Part shown: piece by piece, positions 6,603 through 15,751 of the stretch
Layout of the letters: each line of letters starts with the position of its first letter
Numbering within the stretch: the first letter of the stretch is position 1
Assembly (NCBI GenBank): GCA_013911655.1
Contig: JACESU010000001.1
Span: 62,001 to 126,000 of the forward strand
From: Alphaproteobacteria bacterium
Lineage (GTDB): Bacteria > Pseudomonadota > Alphaproteobacteria > Caedimonadales > UBA1908
DNA: 64,000 nucleotides
Direction of reading: 5' to 3'
The notes under the pieces: model-generated
Database searches by the model: none
The model's input: the letters and a program-made list of their open reading frames with translations, nothing else
Told to the model about the DNA's origin: nothing
Made by a program: the position numbers and the translations under genes

Positions 6603-7861
6603 CAGAACTTCAAATACAACATATCCCCATAGACAATCTTATCGCATACGCCCGCAATCCCCGTAAAAATGATGCGGTGGTTGATAAAATGTGTGCCTCC
6701 ATCAAAGAATTTGGTTTTCGTATCCCCGTCATTGCTAAAAGCGATGGCAGCGTTGTTGATGGCCATTTACGCCTAAAAGCTGCTAAAAAACTGGGTTTAC
6801 AATTAATTCCTGTCATTTTAGCCGATGATTTAACACCAGTCCAAATCAAAGCTTTTAGATTGCTTGCCAATCAATCGGCGAATTGGGCTGATTGGGATGA
6901 CGATTTACTCAAACTTGAACTGGAAGATTTGCAGGCGCTGAATTTTGATCTGGAATTAACCGGGTTTGATTTTGATGAAATACAAAAGCTCTTGGATGCA
7001 ACCGATATTGATCTTGAAGAACCTGCTGAAGCCGATGCAGTTGATCCCGAAGACAACGTCCCAATCATCAGTAAGCCCGGTGATTTATGGATTTTAGGTG
7101 ATCACCGACTGTATTGTGGCGATAGCACTTTGATTGATTCCTATAAAATTGTCCTAGAGGACGAGCAAGCCGATATCACGGTGTGTGATCCTCCTTATAA
7201 CGTCAATTACGGCGCCAGCATCAAAGATACACTGCGCAATAAATCCCGCGAAAACAAACATAAAATCTTGAATGACAATCTTGGCGAAGGTTTTGAAAGT
7301 TTTCTCTATGACGTTTGCTCTAACATTATCATGAACACCAAAGGCGCTATTTATATGTGCATGGCAGCCTCTGAACTGGCGGTCTTACAAAAAGTATTTA
7401 AGCAAGCCGGTGGTCATTGGTCTACTTTTTTGATTTGGGCGAAAAATCATTTTTCTTTAGGCAGAGCGGATTATCAACGGCAATATGAGCCTATTCTTTA
7501 TGGCTGGCCAGAAGGCGCTGAGCGTCATTGGTGTGGTGCCCGAGATCAAGGCGATGTCTGGTTTATCGATAAGCCCAGCGCTAACAATTTGCATCCAACC
7601 ATGAAACCAGTGGCGCTCATGGAGCGTGCTATTTCTAACAGCAGTAAGCCTGGCGATATCGTTCTTGATCCCTTTGGTGGTTCTGGTACCACCTTAATGG
7701 CCGCAGAACATTCAAAACGTCGCTGCCGCATGATTGAGCTTGATCCCAAATATATCGATACCATCATAAGGCGCTGGCAATCCTACACTAAGCGTCAGGC
7801 TGTGCATGCTAAAACCAGCCAAACTTTTGATGAATTGTGTGCATGCCATATTGAAATGTAG
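6599..7861 (+). CDS. ParB-like nuclease domain fused to a beta-class DNA methyltransferase
   Basis: The N-terminal 100 or so residues form a ParB/sulfiredoxin-like domain (IDNLIAYARNPRKND, then VVDGHLRLKAAKKLG). The C-terminal part is an amino-methyltransferase with motif IV DPPY at 197-200 and motif I DPFGGSGTT at 357-365, the order of the beta class (N6-adenine or N4-cytosine). This fusion is widespread in phages. It probably modifies phage DNA against host restriction and lies directly before terminase, where modification can act before packaging. No restriction enzyme is nearby, so it looks like an orphan methyltransferase. Target sequence unknown. Confidence 0.88.
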   Translation: MTELQIQHIPIDNLIAYARNPRKNDAVVDKMCASIKEFGFRIPVIAKSDGSVVDGHLRLKAAKKLGLQLIPVILADDLTPVQIKAFRLLANQSANWADWDDDLLKLELEDLQALNFDLELTGFDFDEIQKLLDATDIDLEEPAEADAVDPEDNVPIISKPGDLWILGDHRLYCGDSTLIDSYKIVLEDEQADITVCDPPYNVNYGASIKDTLRNKSRENKHKILNDNLGEGFESFLYDVCSNIIMNTKGAIYMCMAASELAVLQKVFKQAGGHWSTFLIWAKNHFSLGRADYQRQYEPILYGWPEGAERHWCGARDQGDVWFIDKPSANNLHPTMKPVALMERAISNSSKPGDIVLDPFGGSGTTLMAAEHSKRRCRMIELDPKYIDTIIRRWQSYTKRQAVHAKTSQTFDELCACHIEM

Positions 7862-7866
7862 GTTCT

Positions 7867-8337
7867 ATGGAACTTATCAAGCAATCGCAGTGGGCAAAGC
7901 GACATGGATTTTCAAGACAATATGCGGGACAGCTGGTGCAAAGTGGCGTCATTCAATTGACAGGTGGCCTTGTGGATGTTGAACAAGCAGATGCCGCAAT
8001 TGCTGCCTTACGTGATCCAAACCAACCACAGCGCCGCAAAAACACTTCTGATGTTACTGAGCTTTCAACACTTCTACTTAAAACTCGCATCAAAAATGAA
8101 ATGGAACGGGGCAAGCTGCTTGAAGCCCGCGCCAAAGCAGAAATTGGTGAGCTGGTTTCAGTAGAAGATGTCAAAGTGGCTGCTTTTAATAAGGCCAGAA
8201 TCGTTCGTGATAGTTTGATGAATATCCCTGACCGAGTAGCCTCGCTGCTTGCTTCCATTGATGACGCTCACAAAATTCACGAGGTGCTACTTCAAGAAAT
8301 CCGAACTGCTTTGGAGGAATTAAGCCGTGACGTGTAA
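7867..8337 (+). CDS. Phage terminase small subunit (Nu1-like)
   Basis: The N-terminal 45 residues look like a winged-helix DNA-recognition domain (QSQWAKRHGFSRQYAGQLV). The rest is helical and charged, with KARIVRDSLMNIPDRVA at about 106-122, a signature of Nu1/TerS-type proteins that pair with GpA terminases. It would recognise the packaging site and load the large subunit. Its end overlaps the terminase start by 11 bp. Confidence 0.8.
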   Translation: MELIKQSQWAKRHGFSRQYAGQLVQSGVIQLTGGLVDVEQADAAIAALRDPNQPQRRKNTSDVTELSTLLLKTRIKNEMERGKLLEARAKAEIGELVSVEDVKVAAFNKARIVRDSLMNIPDRVASLLASIDDAHKIHEVLLQEIRTALEELSRDV

Positions 8338-10201
8338 GCCTTATCACATGAGCTTTAATACAGGGCTGCGGCCTGATCCACTGCTCAAGGTTTCCGAGTG
8401 GGCTGATGGGTTTCGCATGTTATCGCAAACCGCGTCTTCTGAACCAGGCAGATGGCGAACTGAACGCACGCCTTATCTCAAAGAGATCATGGATGCACTA
8501 TCGCCATCATCACCTGTTGAAAAAGTCATTTTTATGAAAGGTGCACAAATTGGCGGAACCGAAGCTGGCAATAACTGGATTGGTTACATCATTGATCAAG
8601 CGCCTGGTCCTATGCTGGTTGTTCAACCTACTGTTGAAATGGGCAAACGGTGGTCTAAAGGACGTTTAGCTCCACTGATTGATGATACGCCAGCTCTGCG
8701 CGATAAAGTTAAAGACCCACGCTCTCGGGATTCAGGCAACACCGTCCAAAGTAAAGAATTTACCGGCGGCATTGTCGTTGTAACTGGAGCCAATAGTGCC
8801 GTTGGCCTGCGCTCTATGCCAGTTCGTTATTTATTTTTAGATGAAATTGATGCCTATCCGGGCGATGCGGATGGTGAAGGTGATCCTGTCTCCCTTGCTA
8901 TTCAACGTACGGCTACCTTTGCTAGGCGGAAGATTTTACTCGTCTCAACGCCCACCATTCAAGGATTAAGCCGTATTGAACGGGAATTTGAAGCCTCTGA
9001 CCAACGTTATTATTGGGTGCCATGCCCACATTGTAATACATTTCAAATTCTAAAATGGCCGCAAGTGCAATGGGATGATGAGCCTTTAAACGCGCATTAC
9101 GTTTGTATCGAGTGCAAAGAGAAAATCCAACATCACCAAAAGACATGGATGCTGGCGAATGGCCAGTGGCGTGCATCCAGTGAATCAAATGGTAAAATTG
9201 TCGGTTTTCATATTTCCAGTTTGTACAGCCCGGTTGGCTGGCTGAGCTGGGGGCAAGCTGCGCAAAATTTCTTGCATGCCAAAGAAAATGAACAACTACT
9301 TAAAGTTTGGGTCAATACTACCTTAGGGGAAACCTGGGTCGATAAAGGTGAAGCGCCTGATTGGCAGCGTCTGTTTGAACGTAAAGAAAATTACGCCATT
9401 GGTACAGTGCCATATGGCGGCCTTGTTTTAACGGCAGGTGTTGACGTACAAAAAGACCGTATTGAAGTTGAAATTGTTGCATGGGGTCAAAAACGCGAAA
9501 GCTGGTCTGTTGATTATCAAGTTTTTGAAGGCGATCCCGGTAAAGCTTCTACGTGGCAGCAGTTATCTGCTTTGATGAGCACTTTATTCCCCAGCGAAGA
9601 TGGATTGGAGCGCCCCATCAGTATGATCGCTGTGGATGCTGGGTATGCCACTCAAGAAGTTTATGGGTGGATCCGTAGCCAACCACCTGGTCATGTGATG
9701 GCTGTTAAAGGTATCGACAAAGCCCTAGTGCCAGTGGGTGCACCAAGCCGTGTGGATGTCACCATTTTAGGGCAAAAACTCAGACGTGGCGCAAAACTCT
9801 GGCCGGTTGGTGTCTCTGTTTTAAAGTCAGAGCTGTATCACGTGCTCAAACTTTCACAAACCGATGAAGGATTTCCGGGCGGTTACTGTCATTTTCCAGC
9901 TTACGGACCTGAATATTTTAAGCAGCTTACCGCTGAGCAACTGGTGACCAAAATTAGCAAAGGCTATCCAAAACGTGAGTGGCAAAAAATCCGTGAGCGT
10001 AATGAAGCACTGGATTGTCGAGTCTATGCCAGAGCCGCAGCCATCGCTATTGGCGCAGATCGCTGGAATGAAAATAAATGGAAAAGTCTGATGGGATACA
10101 AAAAATCTCCCAATCCTGAATATAACCTTCCAAGAGAACCTATACGTCCCGCAAAGTCGCAAGGAAGACCGCGTGTGGTAAGAAGCCGTTTTATGGGATA
10201 G
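8327..10201 (+). CDS. Phage terminase large subunit (GpA family)
   Basis: This 624-residue protein has the family's usual length. A deviant Walker A lies at GAQIGGTE (72-79) and Walker B at YLFLDEID (168-175), followed by an ATPase coupling motif (LLVSTPT). A four-cysteine zinc-binding stretch follows (CPHCNTF, then CIECKEK). The C-terminal half holds the nuclease domain with conserved acidic segments (GVDVQKD, AVDAGYAT). It packages DNA into the prohead and cuts the concatemer. One copy of TGAATATAAC lies within its 3' end. Confidence 0.95.
   Translation: MTCKPYHMSFNTGLRPDPLLKVSEWADGFRMLSQTASSEPGRWRTERTPYLKEIMDALSPSSPVEKVIFMKGAQIGGTEAGNNWIGYIIDQAPGPMLVVQPTVEMGKRWSKGRLAPLIDDTPALRDKVKDPRSRDSGNTVQSKEFTGGIVVVTGANSAVGLRSMPVRYLFLDEIDAYPGDADGEGDPVSLAIQRTATFARRKILLVSTPTIQGLSRIEREFEASDQRYYWVPCPHCNTFQILKWPQVQWDDEPLNAHYVCIECKEKIQHHQKTWMLANGQWRASSESNGKIVGFHISSLYSPVGWLSWGQAAQNFLHAKENEQLLKVWVNTTLGETWVDKGEAPDWQRLFERKENYAIGTVPYGGLVLTAGVDVQKDRIEVEIVAWGQKRESWSVDYQVFEGDPGKASTWQQLSALMSTLFPSEDGLERPISMIAVDAGYATQEVYGWIRSQPPGHVMAVKGIDKALVPVGAPSRVDVTILGQKLRRGAKLWPVGVSVLKSELYHVLKLSQTDEGFPGGYCHFPAYGPEYFKQLTAEQLVTKISKGYPKREWQKIRERNEALDCRVYARAAAIAIGADRWNENKWKSLMGYKKSPNPEYNLPREPIRPAKSQGRPRVVRSRFMG
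10117..10126 (+). promoter_or_regulatory. TGAATATAAC element, copy 2
   Basis: Context CCAATCCTGAATATAACCTT, inside the terminase 3' end and 84 bp before the gpW-like gene. It shares CCAATC-x-TGAATATAACC with the copy at 18849 although the two are read in different frames. Confidence 0.35.
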
Positions 10202-10209
10202 AAGAGACC

Positions 10210-10434
10210 ATGTATACAGAAGATGATTTAGCGCAAATAGAACAAGCGATTACTAAGCTGCAAAAAGGCGAGCGCGTAGTTTCTGTCGCCTATGGCGATC
10301 ATATTGTCAAATATGCGGAGGTTGACTTACGCGACTTGCTGAATTTGAGGCAGCGCATGAAATCAGAGCTTAAGGTTGCAGGCATTTCTCCTAAAAGACG
10401 CATTACCTTTGCCACACATAAAGGGATTGTCTAA
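10210..10434 (+). CDS. gpW-like head-tail joining protein
   Basis: A 74-residue protein with the gpW layout: an N-terminal helix (YTEDDLAQIEQAITKLQKG), a short beta hairpin with VVSVAYGD, then a second helix. In lambda-like heads gpW attaches inside the portal vertex after packaging and prepares it for tail joining. It lies between terminase and portal as in lambda, with its stop overlapping the portal start. Confidence 0.85.
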   Translation: MYTEDDLAQIEQAITKLQKGERVVSVAYGDHIVKYAEVDLRDLLNLRQRMKSELKVAGISPKRRITFATHKGIV

Positions 10435-11867
10435 TGCTGCTAAAATCACTCGCACAATTATTCAAACGTCCAAAAAGCAAAGCTTCCGCTTGGGATGCGG
10501 CTGGTTCTGGTAAACGCCTAACCTATTGGCAGCCAGAAAATAGCGCCATTAATAGTTTGCTTGGCATGCATCTATCAACGCTTCGTAGTCGCTCGCGCGA
10601 TATGGTACGAAAAAATCCTTATGCCTCCAATATTATTGAAACGTTAGTGAGTAACGCCGTTGGCACCGGCATTAAACCGCAATCCAAAGCTAAAAATGCA
10701 GAATTTCGCAAACAAGTTCAATCCTTATGGCTACGCTGGACCGATGAAGTGGATAGCCATGGCGTTAATGATTTTTACGGTCTACAAGCCTCTATTTGTC
10801 GCAGCATGATTGAAGGCGGTGAATGTTTCGTGCGCTTTAGAGTTCGCCGCTCTGAAGATGGTTTATCCGTACCATTACAATTACAGGTGCTTGAATCTGA
10901 GCATTTAGACACATCAGCTGATCGGTTACTTTCTAATGGTAATTCTGTGCGAAGCGGTATTGAATTTAATAAACTCGGTCAGCGCGAAGCCTATTATTTA
11001 TTTCGCGAACATCCCGGTGAAAAAACCTTGGTCTCTGCGGGCGAGTCAGTACGTATTCCTGCCTCTGAAGTATTGCATATTTATAAACCACTGCGTCCCG
11101 GTCAGATTCGGGGAGAACCGTGGCTTAGCCGCGTGCTGCTTAAACTGTATGAGCTGGATCAGTATGACGATGCCGAGCTGGTGCGCAAAAAAACCGCCGC
11201 TATGTTTGCAGGGTTTATCACTCGCCTTGATCCTGAAGCCAACATGATGGGTGAAGGTGCTGCCAATGAACAAGGGATGGCTCTTGCTGGTCTTGAGCCT
11301 GGCACCATGCAGCTTTTAGAGCCTGGCGAAGATGTAAAATTTTCCGATCCATCCGATGTGGGTGGCAATTATGAAGCCTTTATGCGTCAGCAGCTCAGAG
11401 CCATTGCTGTTGGGATGGGTATCACCTATGAACAGCTAACAGGCGATTTGACTAATGTTAATTATTCCTCCATCCGTGCGGGTTTGATTGAGTTTCGTAG
11501 GCGCTGCGCCACTTTGCAACATCATGTGATGGTGTTTCAATTTTGCAGACCCGTTTGGAATCGCTGGATTGAACTCGCTTTACTCTCCGGTGCCTTGCCT
11601 TCTCAAGACAAAGACACTTCTATCAAAGATGTCAAATGGATCCCTCAAGGATTTGCTTGGGTTGATCCTCTTAAAGATCAACAAGCACAACAAATGGCAG
11701 TACGTAATGGCTTTAAAAGTCGCGCTGAAGTGGTTTCAGAGCTGGGATATGATACAGAAGAAATTGACCAAGAAATTGCGGCAGATAATGCAAGAGCCGA
11801 TCAATTTGGTCTGGTTTTAGATTCCGATCCAAGGCACACAACGCCGCCTAAGAAAAGAGGTTTTTGA
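10434..11867 (+). CDS. Portal protein (lambda gpB family)
   Basis: A 477-residue protein with lambda-family portal features: an early RSRDMVRKNPYASNIIETLV segment, a central LQVLESEHLD, and the C-terminal TGDLTNVNYSSIRAGLIEFRR signature. It forms the dodecameric ring through which DNA enters and leaves the capsid. Its stop overlaps the protease start as TGATG at 11865-11869, implying coupled translation. Confidence 0.93.
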   Translation: MLLKSLAQLFKRPKSKASAWDAAGSGKRLTYWQPENSAINSLLGMHLSTLRSRSRDMVRKNPYASNIIETLVSNAVGTGIKPQSKAKNAEFRKQVQSLWLRWTDEVDSHGVNDFYGLQASICRSMIEGGECFVRFRVRRSEDGLSVPLQLQVLESEHLDTSADRLLSNGNSVRSGIEFNKLGQREAYYLFREHPGEKTLVSAGESVRIPASEVLHIYKPLRPGQIRGEPWLSRVLLKLYELDQYDDAELVRKKTAAMFAGFITRLDPEANMMGEGAANEQGMALAGLEPGTMQLLEPGEDVKFSDPSDVGGNYEAFMRQQLRAIAVGMGITYEQLTGDLTNVNYSSIRAGLIEFRRRCATLQHHVMVFQFCRPVWNRWIELALLSGALPSQDKDTSIKDVKWIPQGFAWVDPLKDQQAQQMAVRNGFKSRAEVVSELGYDTEEIDQEIAADNARADQFGLVLDSDPRHTTPPKKRGF

Positions 11868-12988
11868 TGAACAATCTTTATTTAAAATTTGCTATGAAAC
11901 CCATCATGCTCGAGCGTCGCAGCTTTGAGTGGCTGGCTGCCCACATGGCATCAAACAAAGCATTCAAACCGATAAAACCGCCGATGATGCATGGTGCTAG
12001 CAATGGCATGGCCATCATTCCGATCCAGGGCATTTTAACCAAACGTTCTGGGATATTTGACGGCATGTTGGGTATGACTTCTTATGATGAGATTCAAAAA
12101 CAGATCAGCGCAGCTTTGTCGGATGATGCCGTACAAACGATTTTGCTCGACATTGATAGTCCCGGCGGCGAAACCAGCGGCCTGTTTGATTTAGCCGATT
12201 TTATCTTTAATGCTCGCAGTCAAAAACGTATTTGGGCCATGTGTAATGATGAAGCCTATTCTGCAGCTTATGCCATTGCATCCAGCGCTGAAAAGGTTTT
12301 TATCAATCGCACTTCTGGTGTAGGTAGCATTGGCGTGATTGCCAGTCATATTGATCAAAGTGCCTTTGATGAAAAACAAGGTGTTAAATACACCACCGTT
12401 TTTGCCGGTAATCGCAAAAATGATTTAAATCCCCATGAACCTATCACCTCTGAATCCATGCAAACACTGCAAAGTGAGGTAAGCAGGTTGTACGACATGT
12501 TTGTAGAGCTGGTGGCCCGTAACCGTAATCTGGATCAAAGCGCCATTCGCTCTACTGAGGCGGGGCTCTATTTTGGGATTGATGCCATCAATGCCGGTCT
12601 TGCGGACGAAATTCTCACTTTTCCTGAATGTATCCAAAAAGCTTTTGATCAATCTCATATGAGGACCTTTGCCATGACTGAAACAGTACCGACCATTAAC
12701 TCTGATGAATTACTGGCCCAAGGAAAAATACAAGGGCGCAGTGAATATCATGCAGAAGCTTTAGAAATTTTCCGTTTATGTAAGCTCTCGAAGATGCCAG
12801 AAAAACTGGGTGATTTTATTGAGAAAAATATCCCGGTTAACGAAGCACGCGAGCAGCTCATGCAGTTACTCGCTGATCGTACCGGTACTGAAATCTTGAG
12901 CACCGTGAGCCTTGAGCCAACCCCTCAAGAAAATCCTGTGATCCAAGCTGCTAAAGCTCGAAGTGGGCATTTGAAATTAACCGCATAA
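11867..12988 (+). CDS. S49 family capsid protease with probable scaffold tail (gpC-like)
   Basis: I choose ATG 11867 (TGATG overlap) over the in-frame TTG at 11864. Residues about 45-250 form a ClpP/SppA-like fold with the DIDSPGG strand (95-101), a likely nucleophile Ser132 in AYSAAY and a likely general base Lys184 in GNRKND, the Ser-Lys dyad of S49 peptidases. The C-terminal 110 residues, after MRTFAMTETVP, are helical and charged and probably act as assembly scaffold. As in lambda, an internal start at Met-265 or so could yield a separate scaffold, but I cannot confirm that. Confidence 0.9.
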   Translation: MNNLYLKFAMKPIMLERRSFEWLAAHMASNKAFKPIKPPMMHGASNGMAIIPIQGILTKRSGIFDGMLGMTSYDEIQKQISAALSDDAVQTILLDIDSPGGETSGLFDLADFIFNARSQKRIWAMCNDEAYSAAYAIASSAEKVFINRTSGVGSIGVIASHIDQSAFDEKQGVKYTTVFAGNRKNDLNPHEPITSESMQTLQSEVSRLYDMFVELVARNRNLDQSAIRSTEAGLYFGIDAINAGLADEILTFPECIQKAFDQSHMRTFAMTETVPTINSDELLAQGKIQGRSEYHAEALEIFRLCKLSKMPEKLGDFIEKNIPVNEAREQLMQLLADRTGTEILSTVSLEPTPQENPVIQAAKARSGHLKLTA

Positions 12989-13003
12989 ATGGAGGAAACC
13001 CTT

Positions 13004-13378
13004 ATGACCGTTGCTACCCAACCCAATAACCTTGGCGATCTTCTTAAATTTGAAGCACCCAGCTTGTATTCCCGTGAGGAAATAACGGTTGCCCAAGGAC
13101 AAAATTTAACGCTTGGCACCCTTGTTGGCCAGGAATCTGAAACGGATTTAATTAAAGCCTTAAATCCTGCTGCCACCGATGGTACACAAAATGCCCTTGG
13201 GGCGTTGATTGCTGATACAGATGCATTGGCAGCCAATATTAAGGCCGTGATTGTGACACGTGATGCGATTCTTGCCGATCATGCCGTTATCTGGCCAACC
13301 ACCATCACGCTTGAGCAAAAAACAGCTGCCATCAAGCAGCTCGAAGCACGCGGCGTCATTATTCGTAAAGGGGTATAA
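13004..13378 (+). CDS. Head decoration protein (gpD-like)
   Basis: The start is ATG 13004 because GGAGGAAA lies 5-8 bases upstream; an in-frame ATG at 12989 overlaps that ribosome site. The product, about 124 residues, has the gpD-type layout: an N-terminal extended arm (NNLGDLLKFEAPSLYSREEITV) followed by a beta-tulip domain, ending in ARGVIIRKGV. Trimers of gpD stabilise the expanded capsid. It sits between the protease and major capsid genes as in lambda. Confidence 0.85.
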   Translation: MTVATQPNNLGDLLKFEAPSLYSREEITVAQGQNLTLGTLVGQESETDLIKALNPAATDGTQNALGALIADTDALAANIKAVIVTRDAILADHAVIWPTTITLEQKTAAIKQLEARGVIIRKGV

Positions 13379-13381
13379 TTT

Positions 13382-14383
13382 ATGCAAAATCCATTCTCAC
13401 ATCCAGCATTTAACATGGCGGCATTAACGGCTTCCATTAATTTATTGCCAAACACGTATGGCCGCACTGAATCGTTAGCATTATTTCCCTCTAAATCGGT
13501 ACGCTTTAGGCATATTGCTATTGAAGAACGCAATGGCGTGCTCAGCTTATTGCCAACAGCAAGCCCAGGCGCGCCGGGTACTGTTGGTAAACGCGATAAA
13601 CGAAAAGTCAGAACCTTTACCATTCCACATATCCCCCATGATGATGTGGTGCTGCCAGAAGAAGTACAAGGTATCCGTGCTTTTGGTACAGAAAATGAGT
13701 TGCAAGCGATTGCCAGTGTCATTACAGATCACCTGCAATCTATGCGTAACAAACATGCCATTACTTTAGAACACCTCAGAATGGGTGCTTTGAAAGGCAT
13801 CATTTTGGATGCTGATGGTTCTGAACTCGTCAATCTCTATAATGAATTTGAAATCACGCCAAAAGTCGTAAGCTTTGCTTTAGGCACAGCTGGCACTGAT
13901 GTTAAAAGAAAATGTATCGAAGTGCTGCGTCATGTTGAAGATAACCTACGTGGCGAATTCATGACAGGCGTTCATGCGCTAGTTAGCCCTGAATTTTTTG
14001 ATGCCTTAACCTCACACGCCAAAGTCAAAGAAGCTTATGAACGCTGGCAAGATGGATCAGGATTGCGTAATGATATGCGCTCAGGGTTTACTTTTGGTGG
14101 GATTACTTTTGAAGAATATCGCGGCCAAGCAACCGATCCTGATGGTAACGTGAGGCGCTTTATTGCAGCTGATACAGCACATTGTTTCCCACTAGGTACC
14201 GCTGAAACGTTTTCAACCTATTTTGCACCGGCTGATTTTAACGAAACCGTCAATACCTTGGGGCAACCGCTTTATGCAAAGCAAGAGCCAAGACGCTTTG
14301 ATCGCGGTACGGATTTACATACCCAAGCCAATCCGCTGCCAATGTGTCATCGCCCAGGGGTGCTGGTTAAGCTCACGGTATAA
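13382..14383 (+). CDS. Major capsid protein (lambda gpE family)
   Basis: A 333-residue protein of the gpE type. It has the N-terminal helix FNMAALTASINLLPNTYGR, the P-domain-like RTFTIPHIPHDD region, and the MGALKGIILDADGSELVNLY segment near residues 137-156. Length and gene order match lambda-like capsids. It begins 4 bp after the decoration gene, so the two are made together in large amounts. Confidence 0.93.
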   Translation: MQNPFSHPAFNMAALTASINLLPNTYGRTESLALFPSKSVRFRHIAIEERNGVLSLLPTASPGAPGTVGKRDKRKVRTFTIPHIPHDDVVLPEEVQGIRAFGTENELQAIASVITDHLQSMRNKHAITLEHLRMGALKGIILDADGSELVNLYNEFEITPKVVSFALGTAGTDVKRKCIEVLRHVEDNLRGEFMTGVHALVSPEFFDALTSHAKVKEAYERWQDGSGLRNDMRSGFTFGGITFEEYRGQATDPDGNVRRFIAADTAHCFPLGTAETFSTYFAPADFNETVNTLGQPLYAKQEPRRFDRGTDLHTQANPLPMCHRPGVLVKLTV

Positions 14384-14386
14384 GCC

Positions 14387-14695
14387 ATGAGTTTAAACCG
14401 GATGTTTGAGGATTGTTTTGCACATTTAGGGAAAGAGGCACTGTACCAGAGTTCTGGCGCTGCCCCTTTTCCTATTCGTGTTTTAATCAAACAACCCGAT
14501 ACTGCCTATGAAATGGGTGATGGGCAAGTCATTGGCCATATGGCGATATTTGAAGTGCGTATTGATGAATTGGCCTTCCCGAAAATGGGTGATCAGCTGA
14601 TTATTGCTGGCAATCGCTATAAAATCTTTGCTGAACCTCTGCGGGATGTTTCCAATACGGTTTGGGAAATAACAGCTATGGTAATGGAGGTATGA
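14387..14695 (+). CDS. Head-tail joining protein (gpFII-like)
   Basis: A 102-residue protein with the FII-like beta-barrel pattern (PIRVLIKQPDTAYEMGDGQV, then MGDQLIIAGNRYKIFAEP). In lambda gpFII completes the connector and forms the binding site for the tail. It follows the capsid gene by 4 bp and precedes the Z-like gene, the lambda order. Confidence 0.78.
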   Translation: MSLNRMFEDCFAHLGKEALYQSSGAAPFPIRVLIKQPDTAYEMGDGQVIGHMAIFEVRIDELAFPKMGDQLIIAGNRYKIFAEPLRDVSNTVWEITAMVMEV

Positions 14696-14696
14696 T

Positions 14697-15233
14697 ATGT
14701 CCACCTTTACTTTGGATGTTACAACATACGGTGATATCGAACAAATTATTGCTTCGATGCGCGGGACGGAAAGTCAAGTACAATTGGCGGCTATGCGCGC
14801 GCTCAACAAAACTGCGCTTTGGCTTAAATCCCAAAGCGTGAAAGAAATCAGCGCGCAGAAAAAACTTCAACAAAAAATCATACGTGAACGACTGAAGCTT
14901 GTTAAAGCCAGCAAAAGTTCTTTAAAAGCATTGGTGGTCGCCAGTCTTTACGGTATTAAAGCCTCGCTTTTAGGTTCCATGCGCCAAACGGCTATAGGTG
15001 CCACAGCAGGAAAATCTCAATTTACCGGTGCCTTTGTAGCCACTATGCCCACGGGCCACCGGGGTATTTTTAAACGAAAGACTAAAAGCAGATTACCCAT
15101 TCGTGAAGTCGTGCTACCGCTTGAGCCTGTCGCCTCTAATATCATTAAAGGCTTTGTGGATTCAGGTGCTGGAGAAAAATTTATTCAATATTTTCGCCAT
15201 GAACTGGGCTTTATTTTAAAGGGGAGCCTATGA
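14697..15233 (+). CDS. Minor tail protein Z-like (tail completion)
   Basis: A 178-residue basic protein. The AAMRALNKTALWLKSQSVKEIS helix and the FVATMPTGHRGIFKR segment match prophage minor tail protein Z, which caps the tail at the head-proximal end. The many Lys and Arg residues suit contact with DNA or the tail terminus. It overlaps the following gene by 4 bp. Confidence 0.8.
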   Translation: MSTFTLDVTTYGDIEQIIASMRGTESQVQLAAMRALNKTALWLKSQSVKEISAQKKLQQKIIRERLKLVKASKSSLKALVVASLYGIKASLLGSMRQTAIGATAGKSQFTGAFVATMPTGHRGIFKRKTKSRLPIREVVLPLEPVASNIIKGFVDSGAGEKFIQYFRHELGFILKGSL

Positions 15234-15751
15234 ATTTTTGGGAAGAATTACATGCTGCCATCACTACCATTTTAAAACGCGAGATACCGGAAATTCAAAC
15301 CTGTGAATCTTATCCAGTGATTAAAACGGCGTTATTAGCACCTGCAGTTTTAATTGAACTGGCAAGCTTTGAACCCGGCAATGATCCAGGCACTGGTGAA
15401 ATTGCGCTACGTGCTCGATTTGAAGCAAGAATTATTGTAGATAGCACTACCGCAAACGCTGCCGCTGCCGTTCGAGCATTGGCGAGTGAAGTTGCCAGAG
15501 TGGTTCATCAAAATTCATGGGGGATGAATGTATCTCCCGCTGAATTTTTAGGTGCTAGTCCTGATGGTTTTAAACCTGATCTCGATGCATACATGGTGTG
15601 GATCGTGGAATGGGTGCATGAACTCCACCGTGGGGATTCAGTTTGGACACCAAGCAGCATTCAGCCACACACCATTTATGTGGGCATCGCCCCAGAAATC
15701 GGCGCTGCTCATGAGCCAGATTATATAGAGGTGCAAAATGGAGAGTTTTAG
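15230..15751 (+). CDS. Probable tail terminator/completion protein
   Basis: A 173-residue protein with the look of Gp37/DUF1834-type tail terminators: an N-terminal helix (FWEELHAAITTILKREIPE), alternating beta strands (PAVLIELASFEPG, FEARIIVD) and a C-terminal strand (YMVWIVEWVHEL). It sits between the Z-like protein and the baseplate spike gene. The family is inferred from position and fold pattern, without a firm motif. It overlaps gene V by 14 bp. Confidence 0.55.
   Translation: MNFWEELHAAITTILKREIPEIQTCESYPVIKTALLAPAVLIELASFEPGNDPGTGEIALRARFEARIIVDSTTANAAAAVRALASEVARVVHQNSWGMNVSPAEFLGASPDGFKPDLDAYMVWIVEWVHELHRGDSVWTPSSIQPHTIYVGIAPEIGAAHEPDYIEVQNGEF

Noticed and set aside
6413-6766. Minus-strand ORF of 117 codons near the methyltransferase
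   Set aside because: It is antisense to the ParB-methyltransferase start and the coupled small ORFs, and has no motif.
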